Positions 63,872 through 64,000 of a stretch of DNA of 64,000 nt are shown here, piece after piece. A model generated the notes under the pieces. That model saw only the letters and a program-made list of their open reading frames with translations, did no database searches and was not told where the DNA came from. A program made the position numbers and the translations under genes. Positions within the stretch are counted from its first letter, which is position 1. Each line of letters begins with the position of its first letter. The stretch lies in NCBI GenBank assembly GCA_964057225.1, contig OZ059896.1:21696501-21760500 (forward strand), read 5' to 3'. The stretch comes from Auanema rhodensis (taxonomy: Eukaryota > Nematoda > Chromadorea > Rhabditida > Rhabditidae).

Positions 63872-64000
63872 CTCAACATACACTAATGCATCATTTTTCA
63901 AACGATCATAACTAATTTTTGTATTAAGCGTTTCTCAATGTAGTATAGTGCATTCGATGCGGATTTTTAAGCTGCGTCGATCTGTGTTATCAGATTTGCG
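63872..64000 (+). repeat. Partial monomer at the right window edge
   Basis: The first 129 bases of a monomer are present (p1-p129), ending in gatttgcg. It has G33, G72, T75 and T96, so it is not of the F1 type. The cut is the window limit, not a biological end. Confidence 0.97.

Larger units (their letters stand above)
1..64000 (+). repeat. Tandem satellite array, 351-bp monomer, 182 full copies plus a partial copy
   Basis: The same 351-bp unit repeats head to tail across the whole window, always in the same orientation. Taking the start as ctcaacatacac, copies begin at 1 + 351n up to 18955. The phase then shifts by one base after each of eleven 350-bp copies, which begin at 18955, 22113, 36152, 37555, 39309, 55805, 57208, 58260, 59663, 60715 and 62820. 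This accounts exactly for the last start at 63872. Copies typically differ by about 1-5%. The first copy is 31% GC with 11 CpG sites against about 8.5 expected. No unique DNA, mobile element or gene interrupts the array, so there is no gene-free stretch that needs separate description. Long homogeneous arrays of this kind are known from centromeric and pericentromeric heterochromatin. That placement is an inference, and the family is not one I recognise. Confidence 0.99.
55454..64000 (+). repeat. Block F: F1-F2-F3-F4 monomers in a 2,455-bp HOR
   Basis: Twenty-four full monomers and a partial one. F1 has C96, G148, TC, a changed p194-196 (cattg) and gaacta near p201-206. F1' has C96, TT, gaaata near p203 and C275. 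F2 is 350 bp with ttttccg near p207-213, A72 and C288. F3 has C54, C268 and A220 (gaaaaac). F4 has G137, A245 and A253. Starts: 55454F1 55805F2 56155F3 56506F4 56857E2 57208F2 57558F3 57909F1 58260F2 58610F3 58961F4 59312F1' 59663F2 60013F3 60364F1 60715F2 61065F3 61416F4 61767F1' 62118F4 62469F1' 62820F2 63170F3 63521F4 63872 partial. The seven-monomer period is clear for 56857, 59312 and 61767. Confidence 0.85.

Noticed and set aside
1-64000. CRISPR array
   Set aside because: The repeats are 351 bp with no unique spacers; adjacent units are the same sequence along their whole length.
1-64000. Transposon, terminal repeats, or rRNA/tRNA/histone gene tandem units
   Set aside because: No monomer carries an open frame, a terminal inverted repeat with target duplication, a conserved RNA structure I recognise, or an A/B box promoter.
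1-64000. Promoters, terminators, replication origin
   Set aside because: T-rich and A-rich runs and TATA-like strings occur in every monomer as part of the repeat. Nothing distinguishes one copy as a regulatory site.

Overview
The whole 64 kb window is one uninterrupted tandem satellite DNA array. It holds 182 complete head-to-tail monomers plus a 129-bp partial copy at the right edge. All copies lie in the same orientation. I count 171 monomers of 351 bp and 11 of 350 bp. I see no protein-coding gene, RNA gene, transposon, CRISPR array, unique spacer or inversion, and both window edges fall inside the array.

The monomer is about 31% GC (109 of 351 bases in the first copy). It has 11 CpG sites against about 8.5 expected from its base composition, so CpG is not depleted. 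A length of 351 bp is close to two nucleosome repeats. These traits fit centromeric or pericentromeric heterochromatin of an invertebrate, perhaps an insect. I do not recognise the satellite family and cannot name the species.

Positions p1 to p351 refer to the monomer whose first base is window position 1. Copies typically differ at about 1 to 5% of positions, and a limited set of recurrent variants defines monomer classes. The classes arrange into six blocks with different higher-order repeat (HOR) patterns. Block A (1-8424) is a mix of types a to f with a four-monomer block repeated 3,510 bp away. Block B (8425-13338) has y-x-x trimers. Block C (13339-21761) has p/q alternation inside a roughly 3.2-3.5 kb super-unit seen twice. 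Block D (21762-40711) has u-v-w-c style tetramers and larger units. Block E (40712-55453) has a 702-bp dimer that is very uniform at 51944-55453. Block F (55454-64000) has a 2,455-bp seven-monomer unit.

Four dyad-symmetric segments recur in each monomer: a 51-nt nested foldback (p92-142), a 22-bp near-palindrome (p160-181), an 8-bp stem spanning the monomer junction, and an A/T-rich dyad (p285-317). Three of the stretches with no class-defining variants overlap these segments. Several monomers are chimeras of two classes, which points to unequal exchange or gene conversion inside monomers. All class assignments were made by eye.
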